DNA from: Streptosporangium canum
GTDB lineage: Bacteria > Actinomycetota > Actinomycetes > Streptosporangiales > Streptosporangiaceae
Direction: 5' to 3'
Assembly (NCBI RefSeq): GCF_900113865.1
Contig: NZ_FOQY01000029.1
Location: 50,803 to 114,802 of the forward strand
Length of the DNA: 64,000 nucleotides
A model generated the notes under the pieces. The model was not told the origin of the DNA. It made no database searches and worked only from the letters and a program-made list of their open reading frames with translations. Numbering within the stretch: the first letter of the stretch is position 1; every line of letters starts with the position of its first letter. The translations under genes and the position numbers were made by a program. This document shows, one piece after another, positions 1-8,928 of the stretch.

Positions 1-520
1 GCCAGGCCGTCGCGTAGGTGCTGGAGCGCATGTCCACCACCAGGCCGGGTTCGGCGTCGAGAACCGGGGTGACGGATCGGCGCCAGTAGGCGCCCAGCCC
101 GCCCAGCGGCGGCAGCTTCACACCCATGGACAGGCGGTACGGCGGCACCCGGTCGCCGATCCGCAGCAGGCCCCAGAGGCCGGAGAAGATCACAAGGCTC
201 TCCGCGGCGCGCCCGGCCGCCCCGGAAGACAGCGAGGCCAGGCCGAGGTGGTCGTAGAGCACCCCGGTGTAGAGCTCGGCGGCCGTCAGGGTGGGAGCCC
301 CCCGCAGATCCCGGTTCTTGCCGATCTCGCCAAGCTGTCCCTGCGACAGTCCGAGCACGCTCTGCGCCCCGGATCTCGCGCAGAGCGCGACGAGCGCCTC
401 CAGGACGACCTCCCGGGAGGTGTTCAGGGACGGGAAACTCAGCCGGGACAGCTCAAGAGCGGGGCCGTTGCCCAGCTCGGCCTTTCCCTCCGACGGCGGC
501 AGCAGAATCAGCACAGTCAC
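1..520 (-). CDS. yaaA: YaaA-family peroxide stress protein, 3' end outside the window
   Basis: The minus frame starts at GTG 520 (an alternative GTG lies at 514) and runs off the left edge, leaving about 173 residues. The N-terminus reads VTVLILLPPSEGKAEL, the signature of the UPF0246/DUF328 family, followed by the family-like segments LGLSQGQLGEI and YTGVLYDHLGL. YaaA proteins limit intracellular iron and DNA damage under peroxide stress in E. coli; that role is carried over by family only. The gene is divergent from the GNAT gene starting at 560, with 39 bp between the starts, so both promoters must lie in that gap or overlap the genes. The C-terminal portion cannot be judged. Confidence 0.8.
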   Translation of the reverse strand, partial: MTVLILLPPSEGKAELGNGPALELSRLSFPSLNTSREVVLEALVALCARSGAQSVLGLSQGQLGEIGKNRDLRGAPTLTAAELYTGVLYDHLGLASLSSGAAGRAAESLVIFSGLWGLLRIGDRVPPYRLSMGVKLPPLGGLGAYWRRSVTPVLDAEPGLVVDMRSSTYATAW

Positions 521-559
521 CGAGCGTAGTGCGGCGGACGGGGACTAGGCTCCACGGCC

Positions 560-1288
560 ATGAACGGATCCACGGCCGTGAACGATGAGGTCTTCGCCCG
601 TCTTGTCGACCAGGCATGGCCTGCCGTCGACCGGGTGGACACCGGAGGATGGGTGCTGCGCGCCATGGACGGGGTGACCAAGCGGGCCAATTCGGTGCTG
701 CCGCTGGGGGAGCCGGAGGATCTGGACGCGGCCATCGCCGAGGCCGAGAAGTTCTACGCCGATCGGGGGCTGCCGTGCGTGTTCTCCGTGAGCGGAGGTG
801 CGACTCCCGGGCTGGACGAGGCGCTGCGGGCGCGTGATTATCGGATGGTGGACCCCACACTGGTGATGACGGCGCCGCTGGCGCGCGCCGTACCGGCCGC
901 GGCAGGGGTCGAGTTCGCGCGGACGCCGTCACAGGCATGGCTGGACACCTGGTGGAGCGTGGACGGGAGATTCGGTGACGAGGGCTTGGCGACGGCCGCG
1001 CGGATCCTCACCGGTGTGCCCGCCGTATACGTCTCGCTGGGACGCCAGGCCGTCGGGCGGGGCGTCAAGCAGGGAGAATGGTTCGGGATCTACTCCATGG
1101 CGGTGCTGCCGCACGCGCGGCGCCGGGGCCATGGGCGAGAGATATTGCGTGCCCTGCTCTCACATGCGCGGGAGCAGGGCACACGGAAGGCATATTTGGT
1201 CGTGGTGGAATCGAACGCCGCGGCCCGGTCGCTCTACGAGCAACAGGGCTTCACGGTGTCGGGCCGATATCACTACCGGGTCCGGTGA
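560..1288 (+). CDS. GNAT family N-acetyltransferase
   Basis: The product has 242 residues and a GNAT fold in its C-terminal half. The acetyl-CoA-binding motif A is visible as MAVLPHARRRGHGREIL, and motif B as ESNAAARSLYEQQGF near the end. The N-terminal half (residues 1-110) is weakly similar to a degenerate second GNAT domain, an arrangement seen in two-domain actinobacterial acetyltransferases. The substrate is unknown; small-molecule and protein amines are both possible. No strong ribosome binding site precedes ATG 560. Confidence 0.8.
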   Translation: MNGSTAVNDEVFARLVDQAWPAVDRVDTGGWVLRAMDGVTKRANSVLPLGEPEDLDAAIAEAEKFYADRGLPCVFSVSGGATPGLDEALRARDYRMVDPTLVMTAPLARAVPAAAGVEFARTPSQAWLDTWWSVDGRFGDEGLATAARILTGVPAVYVSLGRQAVGRGVKQGEWFGIYSMAVLPHARRRGHGREILRALLSHAREQGTRKAYLVVVESNAAARSLYEQQGFTVSGRYHYRVR

Positions 1289-1291
1289 TTC

Positions 1292-1522
1292 CTACCGTTC
1301 GTCATTGTTCGCGGTTGCAGGGGTGTCGCTGAGGCGTGCCGACTCGTCCTGGATGTCGGCGCCCTTGGCTCTCAGCACAGCTACGTGCTGCCGCCCGTGG
1401 TGGGCGCAGAAAAGCAGCTCCCCACCTACGGGCAGGGTTGCGCGGATGTAGGCCTGGGCGCCACACCGGTCACAGCGGTCCGTGGCCGTCAGCTGCTTGG
1501 CGGGGGCGAGGGTTCCAGTCAC
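1292..1522 (-). CDS. Small DUF7455-type zinc-ribbon-like protein
   Basis: The product has 76 residues and contains CDRCGAQAY and LLFCAHHGRQH. The CxxC plus CxHH arrangement could bind one zinc ion. This pattern matches a short actinobacterial family (DUF7455) commonly found beside topoisomerase subunit B genes, as here. The function is unknown. The gene converges on the GNAT gene with only 3 bp between stop codons. Its 5' side faces the promoter region of the topoisomerase gene starting at 1750. Confidence 0.75.
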   Translation of the reverse strand: MTGTLAPAKQLTATDRCDRCGAQAYIRATLPVGGELLFCAHHGRQHVAVLRAKGADIQDESARLSDTPATANNDER

Positions 1523-1749
1523 GTATCGCCTTTCAGGTCATCCCCTTGTGGAGGATCTGGCGTCAGTCACTTGAGAGAACATCTAACCCGATGCGAACGT
1601 TCCCAACCGACCCCCCGCTACGCCGAGAGCGGAAAGTGTCCGAAAGTAACGGCGAGCACGCCGGAAGTAACACTGTTGGCTACCTGATGGCAAGCTTGTA
1701 CACGCCGCGCCGGGAAGGACGGTAGGCTGCGCACACGTGTTCGAGCAGA

Positions 1750-3834
1750 GTGGGAGTGGGTGTGACCGCAGTTAGCGTGGAGGCGGGTTATACAGCCCGT
1801 CATCTGTCGGTTCTGGAGGGTCTCGAAGCCGTCCGCAAGCGCCCGGGCATGTACATCGGGTCGACTGACAGTCGCGGTCTCATGCACTGCCTCTGGGAGA
1901 TCGTGGACAACGGGGTCGACGAGGCCCTGGCCGGCTACTGCGACCGCATCGAGGTCGAGCTGCACGCCGACGGATCCATCGAGGTGCGTGACAACGGCCG
2001 TGGCATCCCGGTCGACGTCGAGCCCAAGAGCGGCCTGGCCGGAGTCGAGCTCGTCTACACCAAGCTGCACGCGGGCGGGAAGTTCGGCGGCGGCTCCTAC
2101 GGCGCCTCGGGCGGCCTGCACGGAGTCGGCGCCTCCGTGGTCAACGCCCTGTCCTCCCGGCTGGACGTCGAGGTCGACCGCGACGGCCAGATCCACGAGA
2201 TCAGCTTCCGCAGGGGTGTTCCCGGCGTCTTCGACGGCGACGGGCCCACCGCCAAGTTCAAGAAGAAGTCCGGTCTGCGCGACGGCGGCAAGCTCGCCCG
2301 CAAGGTCACCGGCACCCGCGTCCGCTTCTGGGTGGACCACCAGATCTTCCTGCCCGAGGCCGAGGTCTCTCTCGACGAGATCCACGTCCGCCTCCGCCAG
2401 ACCGCCTTCCTGGTCCCCGGCCTCACCCTGGCCGTGCGCGACAGCCGGGGCGAGGAGGCCGTCGAGGAGGAGTTCCACTTCGACGGCGGGATCTCGGAGT
2501 TCACCGAGTTCCTCGCCCGCGACGAGGGCGTCTGCCAGGTGCTGCGACTGCAGGGCGTCGGCCACTTCCACGAGACCGTTCCGGTCCTCGACGACCTGGG
2601 GCACATGACCCCCACCGAGGTCCAGCGCGAGCTCACCGTGGACGTCGCGCTGCGCTGGGGCAAGGGCTACGACACCACTGTCCGGTCCTTCGTCAACGTG
2701 ATCGCCACCCCCAAGGGGGGCACCCACGTCAACGGCTTCGAGCGCGCCCTGGTCCGCACGCTCAACGAGCAGCTGCGCGAGACCCGCCTGCTGAAGAACG
2801 GCGACGCCCCGGTCACCCGGGAGGACATCCTGGAGGGCCTCACCGCAGTGGTGACCGTCCGGGTGCCCGAGCCGCAGTTCGAAGGGCAGACCAAGGAGGT
2901 GCTGGGCACCTCGGCCGCCTCCCGGATCGTCTCCCACGTCGTCTCCCGTGAGCTCAAGGAGCTGTTCACCAACCCCTCGCGCGCGCTCAAGCCGCAGTTG
3001 CGGGCGGCCCTGGAGAAGATCGTCGCAGCGGCCAAGGCCCGCATCGCCGCCCGCGAGCATCGCGACAACCAGCGGCGCAAGACCGCCCTGGAGAACTCCG
3101 CGCTCCCCGCCAAGCTGGTCGACTGCCGCAGCGACGACGTGGACCGCAGCGAGCTGTTCATCGTCGAAGGCGACTCGGCGCTGGGCACCGCCCGCGCGGC
3201 GCGTGACTCGGAGTTCCAGGCGCTGTTGCCGATCCGCGGCAAGATCCTGAACGTGCAGAAGGCGTCCGTCGCCGACATGCTCAAGAACACCGAGTGCGCT
3301 GCGATCATCCAGGTCATCGGCGCGGGCTCGGGCCGCTCGTTCGACATCGAGGCCGCACGCTACGGCAAGGTCATCCTGATGGCCGACGCCGATGTGGACG
3401 GCGCGCACATCCGCTGCCTGCTGCTCACCCTGTTCCACCGCTACATGAGGCCGATGGTCGCGGCCGGTCGCGTCTTCGCCGCCGTCCCGCCGCTGCACCG
3501 GATCGAGGTCACCAACCCCGGTCGCGGTCAGAGCAAATACGTCTACTGCTACTCCGACGCCGAGCTGCACCGGGTCCTGCGCGACCTGGAGCGTCGTGGC
3601 AAGCGCTGGAAGGACCCTGTGCAGCGCTACAAGGGTCTGGGGGAGATGGACGCCGACCAGCTGGCCGAGACGACCATGGAACCCCGTCACCGGACCCTGC
3701 GCCGGGTCAGGATCGAGGACGTCGAGGCGGCCGAGGGCATCTTCGATCTCCTGATGGGCAGCGATGTGGCCCCCCGCCGGGAGTTCATCGTGGGCAGCGC
3801 GGCCGAGGTCGACCGCGACCACATCGACGCCTAG
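1750..3834 (+). CDS. parE: Type IIA DNA topoisomerase subunit B (topoisomerase IV ParE / second GyrB)
   Basis: This is the ATPase and TOPRIM subunit of a type IIA topoisomerase, 694 residues. The GHKL ATPase motifs are clear: EIVDNGVDEAL, DNGRGIPVD and GGLHGVGASVVNAL. The TOPRIM metal site appears as FIVEGDSALG and MADADVDGAHIR, and RYKGLGEMDADQL lies near the C-terminus. The partner A subunit is at 6113-8608 on the opposite strand. Actinobacteria usually keep gyrB-gyrA near the origin and a second pair elsewhere; the split, inward-facing arrangement here fits the second pair, often annotated as topoisomerase IV. Alternative in-frame GTG starts lie at 1756 and 1762; the last gives VTAVSVEAGYTARH, closest to homologues. 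Confidence 0.92.
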   Translation: MGVGVTAVSVEAGYTARHLSVLEGLEAVRKRPGMYIGSTDSRGLMHCLWEIVDNGVDEALAGYCDRIEVELHADGSIEVRDNGRGIPVDVEPKSGLAGVELVYTKLHAGGKFGGGSYGASGGLHGVGASVVNALSSRLDVEVDRDGQIHEISFRRGVPGVFDGDGPTAKFKKKSGLRDGGKLARKVTGTRVRFWVDHQIFLPEAEVSLDEIHVRLRQTAFLVPGLTLAVRDSRGEEAVEEEFHFDGGISEFTEFLARDEGVCQVLRLQGVGHFHETVPVLDDLGHMTPTEVQRELTVDVALRWGKGYDTTVRSFVNVIATPKGGTHVNGFERALVRTLNEQLRETRLLKNGDAPVTREDILEGLTAVVTVRVPEPQFEGQTKEVLGTSAASRIVSHVVSRELKELFTNPSRALKPQLRAALEKIVAAAKARIAAREHRDNQRRKTALENSALPAKLVDCRSDDVDRSELFIVEGDSALGTARAARDSEFQALLPIRGKILNVQKASVADMLKNTECAAIIQVIGAGSGRSFDIEAARYGKVILMADADVDGAHIRCLLLTLFHRYMRPMVAAGRVFAAVPPLHRIEVTNPGRGQSKYVYCYSDAELHRVLRDLERRGKRWKDPVQRYKGLGEMDADQLAETTMEPRHRTLRRVRIEDVEAAEGIFDLLMGSDVAPRREFIVGSAAEVDRDHIDA

Positions 3835-4328
3835 CTGTATCGACCACGGGCGTTGTCGACAGCTGGGCTTGATCGGCACGAAGGCCTCCGGATGTGGTGG
3901 AGACACCGTCTTCACCGTTCGGCCGGAGGTCTTCACGGCCCGTGCTGACGCCCGCCCAACCGTTCACGGACGCGCCCTGCCGGTACGGCGCGTCCGCATC
4001 GACGGCTGAGCCGTACGGCAGCCGCCACCGGCTGAGCCGGCCCTGCGGGCGGCAGCCGCCGGGCCGGGACGACGCCTGCGGTCGCGACGTCCCGTGGTGT
4101 CGCCGCTCCGGTCAGCGGGCGACGGCCGGCCTGTCCCGTCGCCGGACCGGTGGTGTGGCCGGTCCTGTTATCGGACCACGGCGGTGTGGCCCGTCCCGTC
4201 ACCGGACCGGCGGGTGTGGCCGGTCCTGTCATCGGACCACGGCGGTGTGGCCGGTCCGGTCGCGGGCCGGGGCCGGCGCCCGGGTTCAGCGGGCTCTCCG
4301 GTGCACCCGCCCCGCGACGGGCGGGGCG
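3835..4328. other. 494-bp intergenic region with imperfect tandem repeats
   Basis: This lies between the topoisomerase B stop and the carbonic anhydrase stop, two convergent genes. I see no gene with credible codon use. The right half holds the tandem GTGTGGCCGGTCC-type repeats listed separately, and the left half is GC-rich without recognisable sites. Confidence 0.6.
4125..4270. repeat. Tandem repeat, about 30-bp unit in a 61-bp higher-order unit
   Basis: Units begin GGTGTGGCC and contain GTCCTGTYATCGGACCAC or GTCCCGTCACCGGACCGG in alternation. The best higher-order match is 4153-4197 against 4214-4258, offset 61 bp. Each unit contains a short inverted element (GGTCC...GGACC) able to fold. 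The repeat sits between two convergent genes. Confidence 0.75.
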
Positions 4329-4823
4329 CTACACCTCGACCGGCATGAGCTTGCCGGTGCGCACGTCATAGATGGCGCCCCCGACGGCCAGGTTCGGCGG
4401 GAGGAACGGGCTGGTCCTGATGCGGGTCAGATCATGGCGCAGGGCGGCATCCTGGTCGGGGACGGTGTGGAAGTCCAGGCTCCGAGTATCGACGCCGTGC
4501 TGTGCGGCGAGCTTGTGCACGTCGTCGTCGGTGCTTTTCGACATGCCGCAGTCGGTGTGCGGCATGACCAGCACCCGGTTCACCCCCAGGAGGTAGACCG
4601 CCAGCACGAGTGTCCGTAACACGTCGTCGGTCACCCGGGCGCCGGCGTTGCGCAGGATCTTGGCGTCACCGGCTTTCAGACCGAACACCCCCAGCGGATC
4701 GATCCGGGAGTCCATGCAGGTGACTACTGCCAGGCCGCGTGCTGCCTTACCGGTCAGGGCGGCGTCGGTGAAGGTGGTGGAGAACTCCTTGTTGGCGGCC
4801 AGCAGGTCGTCGAAGGCACTCAC
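4329..4823 (-). CDS. Beta-class carbonic anhydrase
   Basis: This interconverts CO2 and bicarbonate, cytosolic, 164 residues. Zinc ligands are visible: Cys36 in VTCMDSR, and His89 and Cys92 in HTDCGM; Asp38 and Arg40 form the catalytic dyad. The short length and the CMDSR...HTDCGM spacing match the small actinobacterial beta-carbonic anhydrases such as mycobacterial Rv1284. The open frame extends upstream to 4856, but GTG 4823 is preferred because GAAAGG lies 7-12 bases upstream and the protein then begins at the conserved helix. It stands alone, divergent from the gene at 4990. Confidence 0.88.
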   Translation of the reverse strand: MSAFDDLLAANKEFSTTFTDAALTGKAARGLAVVTCMDSRIDPLGVFGLKAGDAKILRNAGARVTDDVLRTLVLAVYLLGVNRVLVMPHTDCGMSKSTDDDVHKLAAQHGVDTRSLDFHTVPDQDAALRHDLTRIRTSPFLPPNLAVGGAIYDVRTGKLMPVEV

Positions 4824-4989
4824 GTGAACACCTTTCGGTCGGCGGAATCGACGCATTTATGATCCTGCATGCTCTTTTCGGAAAAGTTTCCGGGGGGCCT
4901 GTCCGGCTCGACTTGGGGAAGATCCCACACTTCCCCTTCACTATGAGTGATGATGTCGTGACCTAAAGCGCGGAAATCTGGAGAGGGTC

Positions 4990-5307
4990 ATGAGCAGGAT
5001 CGAATCCCTGGCCGAATATCTGCGTGCCGAGGGCAGGCGGAAGCTGGACCGGGTGGAGGTCCGCGACGGGGGCCGCAACGCCCGCTCGGCGCTCGCCCTG
5101 CTCGACGCGGCGGCCTACACCCGCTCGCTCGGCGACGACGACCCGCTCATGGCCGTTCTCGTGGAGACCGGATGTTTCGGCCCGCACGGCTTCGATGACT
5201 TCCAGCCGGGCGAGCAGGTGGCGGGGATCGTCCGTTCCTGGGAGTCCGGTGAGCCCTGGCAGTTGCTGATGGCGATCCGGCTCGCTCTCCAGGGGTCGCC
5301 GGCCTGA
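4990..5307 (+). CDS. Hypothetical protein, 105 residues
   Basis: I do not recognise the family. The start ATG is preceded by GGAGAGGGTC, a good ribosome binding site. The protein is soluble and acidic in its second half, has no membrane segment or signal peptide, and contains a predicted helical stretch (NARSALALLDAAAYTRSL). Third-position GC is high, so it looks like a real gene. It is divergent from the carbonic anhydrase gene. Confidence 0.65.
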   Translation: MSRIESLAEYLRAEGRRKLDRVEVRDGGRNARSALALLDAAAYTRSLGDDDPLMAVLVETGCFGPHGFDDFQPGEQVAGIVRSWESGEPWQLLMAIRLALQGSPA

Positions 5308-5656
5308 TCGGCGACGCTCCGTCGCCCGGTCTCCCGATGCCGGAGCCGTGGCCGGGATTCCCCGAGAAGCCGGACGCCGGGCCGGGTTTCCTGGCTCCGG
5401 TGGGCTCGTCCGCTCCAGGTCGCCGTTGCCGTACGGGCGGTGTCGGCCCTGGGAGAACGTACGGGCGGTGTCGGCCCTGGGAGACGCAGCGCTGCCGGTT
5501 TGAGCCCGCCCGCCGGGGAAACACGGATCAAGGCCGCGGTGGTGGCGCTGGGCCGGCGGGCTCCGTGTGCGCTGAGCATGCTCGGCGCCAGACGTCGTTG
5601 AAACCCCAGGCAACACCGCCATAAACTTGATGACGGTGTCAACCCTGGAGGCAATC
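5308..5656. other. 349-bp intergenic region with a 28-bp tandem duplication
   Basis: No convincing gene is present. A direct tandem repeat, 5431-5458 and 5459-5485, both beginning GTACGGGCGGTGTCGGCC, is the only clear structure. The promoter of the VOC gene at 5657 must lie here or just downstream of the duplication. Confidence 0.6.
5431..5485. repeat. Two tandem copies of a 28-bp unit
   Basis: Both copies read GTACGGGCGGTGTCGGCC followed by CTGGGAGA and differ only at the 3' edge. They are adjacent with no spacer, as expected from a slippage duplication. Confidence 0.85.
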
Positions 5657-6022
5657 ATGGCAATCGCGCGGATGCGGTCGGTGGTTCTCGACTGCCAGGA
5701 CCCGAAGCGTCTGGCTGATTTCTACAGCGCGATCCTGGGCTGGGCGATCACCTCGGTCGAGGACGACTGGGTGGTCGTCACCGACGGGCGGCCGGAACGG
5801 ATCTGCTTCCAGCTCGTCAAGGACCACCAGCCGCCCGACTGGCCCCACCCCGACCGGCCCCAGCAGCTCCACCTGGACCTGACGGTGGACGACCTCGACC
5901 AGGCGGAGGACGAGGTGCTCGCCCTGGGCGCGGTCAAACACCGATACCAGCCGAGTGAGAACGACAGTTTCCGTGTCTTCCTCGACCCGGCCGGGCACCC
6001 GTTCTGCCTCTGCGCGGACTAG
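5657..6022 (+). CDS. VOC (glyoxalase/bleomycin resistance-like) family protein
   Basis: The product has 121 residues. A single vicinal-oxygen-chelate fold is indicated by VVLDCQDPKRLADFYSAILGW at the N-terminus, LHLDLTVDDLDQAEDEV in the middle and VFLDPAGHPFCL at the end. Such proteins bind a metal or a hydrophobic small molecule as dimers; the substrate here is unknown. The open frame begins at 5627, but ATG 5657 is preferred because TGGAGGC stands 5-10 bases upstream and homologues begin at this position. Confidence 0.82.
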   Translation: MAIARMRSVVLDCQDPKRLADFYSAILGWAITSVEDDWVVVTDGRPERICFQLVKDHQPPDWPHPDRPQQLHLDLTVDDLDQAEDEVLALGAVKHRYQPSENDSFRVFLDPAGHPFCLCAD

Positions 6023-6053
6023 GCGCTCCGCACGGGCCGAGGTCTCCCCGGGG

Positions 6054-6103
6054 TCTTCCGTGGAGCTTTTAGGACTTCACGCCTCTGAGAGCTCCACGGA
6101 AGA
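6054..6103. terminator. Bidirectional terminator-like hairpin
   Basis: The inverted repeat TCTTCCGTGGAGCT (6054-6067) and AGCTCCACGGAAGA (6090-6103) is perfect over 14 bp with a 22-nt loop. It sits between the convergent VOC gene and topoisomerase A gene, so it could end transcription from both sides. No long T run follows, which is usual in high-GC actinobacteria. Confidence 0.75.
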
Positions 6104-6112
6104 TCCGGAGGG

Positions 6113-8608
6113 TCACTGCTCCGAGGGGGCCGGCTTCCCGGCGGCGGGCTCCCCGCCGGACGCGCCGAGGGCGCCGCCCACGGCCGCCACCGTGTGGGTG
6201 AGACGGACGCCGGAACCGTCACGGCGGCCCAGCTCCTCCGGCAGCGGGACCGGCTTGCCGACGGTGGAGACCGCACGGGCCGGTGCGGGACCCGCCCAGG
6301 CGAGGAGCAGAACGTCTTCACCCTTGAGGAAACGCTGGACCCGGACGCCGCCGGTGGCGCGCCCCTTGGCCGGATACTCGGCGTAGTCGGAGATCTTCGC
6401 GCCGCCGATCTGGGTGCCGGGCAGCGCGGTGGAGGACCCCGCGATCGTCACGACCCGGGACTCGCGCGCCGGATCGACCACACCGAACCAGATCACGGTG
6501 GCACCGCCGTCCAGGCGGACGCCCGCCATGCCGCCCGCCGGGCGGCCCTGCGGCCGGACGTTGACGGCGGGATAGCGCAGCAGCTGGGCCTCGGAGGTGA
6601 TGAAGACCAGGTCGTGATCCTCGGCGGTCAGCTCCACCGCCCCGACCACGGTGTCGCCGTCCTTGAGCCCGATGACCTCGAAGTCGTCGCGGTTGGCCGG
6701 ATAGTCGGGGACGACCCGCTTGACCACGCCCTGCGCGGTCCCCAGAGCCAGGCCGGGGCCGTCGGGATCGAGTGAGCCGATGCCGACGACCGTCTCACCC
6801 GGGTTCAGCGTGACGTGCTCGGACACGGGGTGTCCGCCGGACAGCGACGGCGGGTTGGCCGAGGGGGGCAGCGTCGGCAGGTCGACCACCTGGACGCGGA
6901 TCATCCGGCCCTGGTTGGTGACCACGCCCACCTCGCCCCTGACCGTGCTGTTCACCACGGAGACCAGCACGTCGTGGGCCGAGCGGTCACCCTCGCCGGC
7001 CAGCGGGGAGGCGTCGGTCGTACGGGCCAGCAGTCCGGTCGAGGAGAACAGCACCAGACACGGGTCGTCGGCCACCTCCAGCGGCACCGAGGCGTTCCTG
7101 GTGATGCCGGAGGACTCCAGCAGCACCGTACGGCGCGGCGTGCCGAAGGTCTTGGAGACCTGGGCGAGCTCGTCGGAGACGACCTTGCGGAGCTTGTCCT
7201 CGGACGACAGGATCGCGGTCAGCTCGGCGATCTCGTTCTCCAGGGTCTCCTTCTCCCCGTCGAGCTCCAGCTTGTCGAAGCGGGTCAGGCGGCGCAGCGG
7301 GGTGTCCAGGATGTAGGCGGCCTGGATCTCCGACAGCTCGAAGACCTCCATCAGCCGCTCGCGGGCCTGGGACGAGTCGTCCGAGGAACGGATGACCTGG
7401 ATGACCTCGTCGATGTTGAGCAGGGCGATGATGAGGCCCTCGACGAGGTGGAGACGGTCCTCGCGCTTGCGGCGGCGGTAGGCCGAACGGCGGCGGACCA
7501 CGTCGAGGCGGTGGTCCACATAGACCTGGAGCAGCTCGCGGAGGCCCAGCGTCCGCGGCTGGCCGTCCACCAGTGCGACGTTGTTGATGCCGAAGGTCTC
7601 CTCCATCGGCGTCAGCCGGTAGAGCTCCTCCAGCACGGCCTCGGGGATGAAGCCGTTCTTGATCTCGATGACCAGGTTCAGGCCCTTGTGCCGGTCGCTG
7701 AGATCCTTCAGGTCGGAGATGCCCTGGAGCTTCTTGGCGGTGACCAGCTCTCTGATCTTGGTGACCACCCGCTCGGGGCCCACGTTGAACGGCAGCTCGG
7801 TGACGATGATGCCCTTGCGCCGGGGGCTGACCTGCTCCACGGAGCACTTGGCGCGCATCCGGAAGGTCCCCCGCCCCTTGGCGTAGGCGTCGCGGATGCC
7901 GTCCAGGCCGATGATGGTGCCGCCGGTGGGCAGGTCGGGGCCCGGGATGAACCGCATCAGGTCGTCGAGTGTGGCGTCGGGCTTCTTGATCAGATGGCGG
8001 GCCGCGGCGACGACCTCGACGAGGTTGTGCGGCGCCATGTTGGTCGCCATGCCGACCGCGATGCCGGTGGCCCCGTTGACCAGCAGGTTCGGGAACGCCG
8101 ACGGCATGACCGTGGGCTCGGTCTCCTGGCCGTCGTAGTTGGGCTTGAAATCGACGGTGTCCTCGTCGATCGACTGCACCATGGCCATGGCCGCGGCGGC
8201 CAGCCGGGCCTCGGTGTAACGCATCGCGGCGGGCAGGTCGTCGGGGGAGCCGAAGTTGCCGTGCCCGTCGATCAGCGGCAGCCGCATCGAGAACGGCTGG
8301 GCCATGCGGACCAGCGCGTCGTAGATGGCGGTGTCGCCGTGCGGATGCAGCTTGCCCATCACGTCGCCGACGACCCGTGACGACTTGACGTGTCCCCGGT
8401 CGGGCCGCAGGCCCATCTCGCTCATGGAATAGAGGATGCGGCGCTGGACCGGCTTGAGGCCGTCCCTGGCATCGGGCAGCGCACGCTGGTAGATGACCGA
8501 GTATGCGTATTCGAGGAAGCTGGTGCGCATCTCGGCGGAGACGTCGATGTCGACGATCCGCTCCTCGAAATCCTCGTCAGTCGGGGGTGTGGTCGTCCGT
8601 CGGGCCAT
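6113..8608 (-). CDS. parC: Type IIA DNA topoisomerase subunit A (topoisomerase IV ParC / second GyrA)
   Basis: This is the DNA cleavage-religation subunit, 831 residues, partner of the B subunit at 1750-3834. The catalytic tyrosine is Tyr131 in AAMRYTEARL. The quinolone-resistance region reads HPHGDTAIYDAL: Thr93 occupies the position of E. coli GyrA Ser83 and Asp97 that of Asp87. The C-terminal third is a beta-pinwheel DNA-wrapping domain. I do not see the canonical gyrase GQxxRxxG box in it, which favours a topoisomerase IV type. The frame extends to 8791, but ATG 8608 has AGGAAA just upstream and gives the conserved N-terminus. A small frame with a strong Shine-Dalgarno lies 28 bp upstream. 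Confidence 0.92.
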   Translation of the reverse strand: MARRTTTPPTDEDFEERIVDIDVSAEMRTSFLEYAYSVIYQRALPDARDGLKPVQRRILYSMSEMGLRPDRGHVKSSRVVGDVMGKLHPHGDTAIYDALVRMAQPFSMRLPLIDGHGNFGSPDDLPAAMRYTEARLAAAAMAMVQSIDEDTVDFKPNYDGQETEPTVMPSAFPNLLVNGATGIAVGMATNMAPHNLVEVVAAARHLIKKPDATLDDLMRFIPGPDLPTGGTIIGLDGIRDAYAKGRGTFRMRAKCSVEQVSPRRKGIIVTELPFNVGPERVVTKIRELVTAKKLQGISDLKDLSDRHKGLNLVIEIKNGFIPEAVLEELYRLTPMEETFGINNVALVDGQPRTLGLRELLQVYVDHRLDVVRRRSAYRRRKREDRLHLVEGLIIALLNIDEVIQVIRSSDDSSQARERLMEVFELSEIQAAYILDTPLRRLTRFDKLELDGEKETLENEIAELTAILSSEDKLRKVVSDELAQVSKTFGTPRRTVLLESSGITRNASVPLEVADDPCLVLFSSTGLLARTTDASPLAGEGDRSAHDVLVSVVNSTVRGEVGVVTNQGRMIRVQVVDLPTLPPSANPPSLSGGHPVSEHVTLNPGETVVGIGSLDPDGPGLALGTAQGVVKRVVPDYPANRDDFEVIGLKDGDTVVGAVELTAEDHDLVFITSEAQLLRYPAVNVRPQGRPAGGMAGVRLDGGATVIWFGVVDPARESRVVTIAGSSTALPGTQIGGAKISDYAEYPAKGRATGGVRVQRFLKGEDVLLLAWAGPAPARAVSTVGKPVPLPEELGRRDGSGVRLTHTVAAVGGALGASGGEPAAGKPAPSEQ

Positions 8609-8636
8609 CTGATTTCCTGCGCGGGCACCTCGGCTT

Positions 8637-8810
8637 TCAGACCGAGAGGGAAGCGCATCCTCCTTCTGTCTTCGTGGTGTGACGGTGGCCGTCGGCTCGC
8701 TGGGGGAGCGTCGGGCCAGGGTGCGGGGTATCGGTATATCCCGTGCGGGTGGCGATGCGGTAGCGTACGGCGACGCGTTCTGTGCGCTCACGCGCGGGGA
8801 ACGGAGTCAT
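8637..8810 (-). CDS. Small ORF (57 residues) directly upstream of the topoisomerase A gene
   Basis: The protein begins MTPFPARERTERVAVRYR and is basic, with no recognised domain. The evidence that it is translated is a near-perfect Shine-Dalgarno, AAGGAGGTG, six bases before the ATG at 8810. It ends 28 bp before the topoisomerase A start and would share its transcript. It could be a short regulatory or leader peptide, or a small protein of unknown function. Codon bias is less convincing than in its neighbours. Confidence 0.45.
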   Translation of the reverse strand: MTPFPARERTERVAVRYRIATRTGYTDTPHPGPTLPQRADGHRHTTKTEGGCASLSV

Positions 8811-8928
8811 CGCAGGCACCTCCTTGATGATGACGGGGGTGATCCGCGGGCTCAACCCCGATCGAGGCGACCGGACACTGCGCCGCGACTCGATACCATA
8901 CTCACGCCGTCCGACACTTACGGCCCCT

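Noticed and set aside
1618..3936. A 772-codon open frame antisense to topoisomerase B
   Set aside because: It mirrors the real gene in a high-GC sequence, has repetitive Val/Gly/Asp composition and no recognisable domain.
4150..4270. CRISPR array
   Set aside because: The repeats are tandem without unique spacers, and no cas gene is near.
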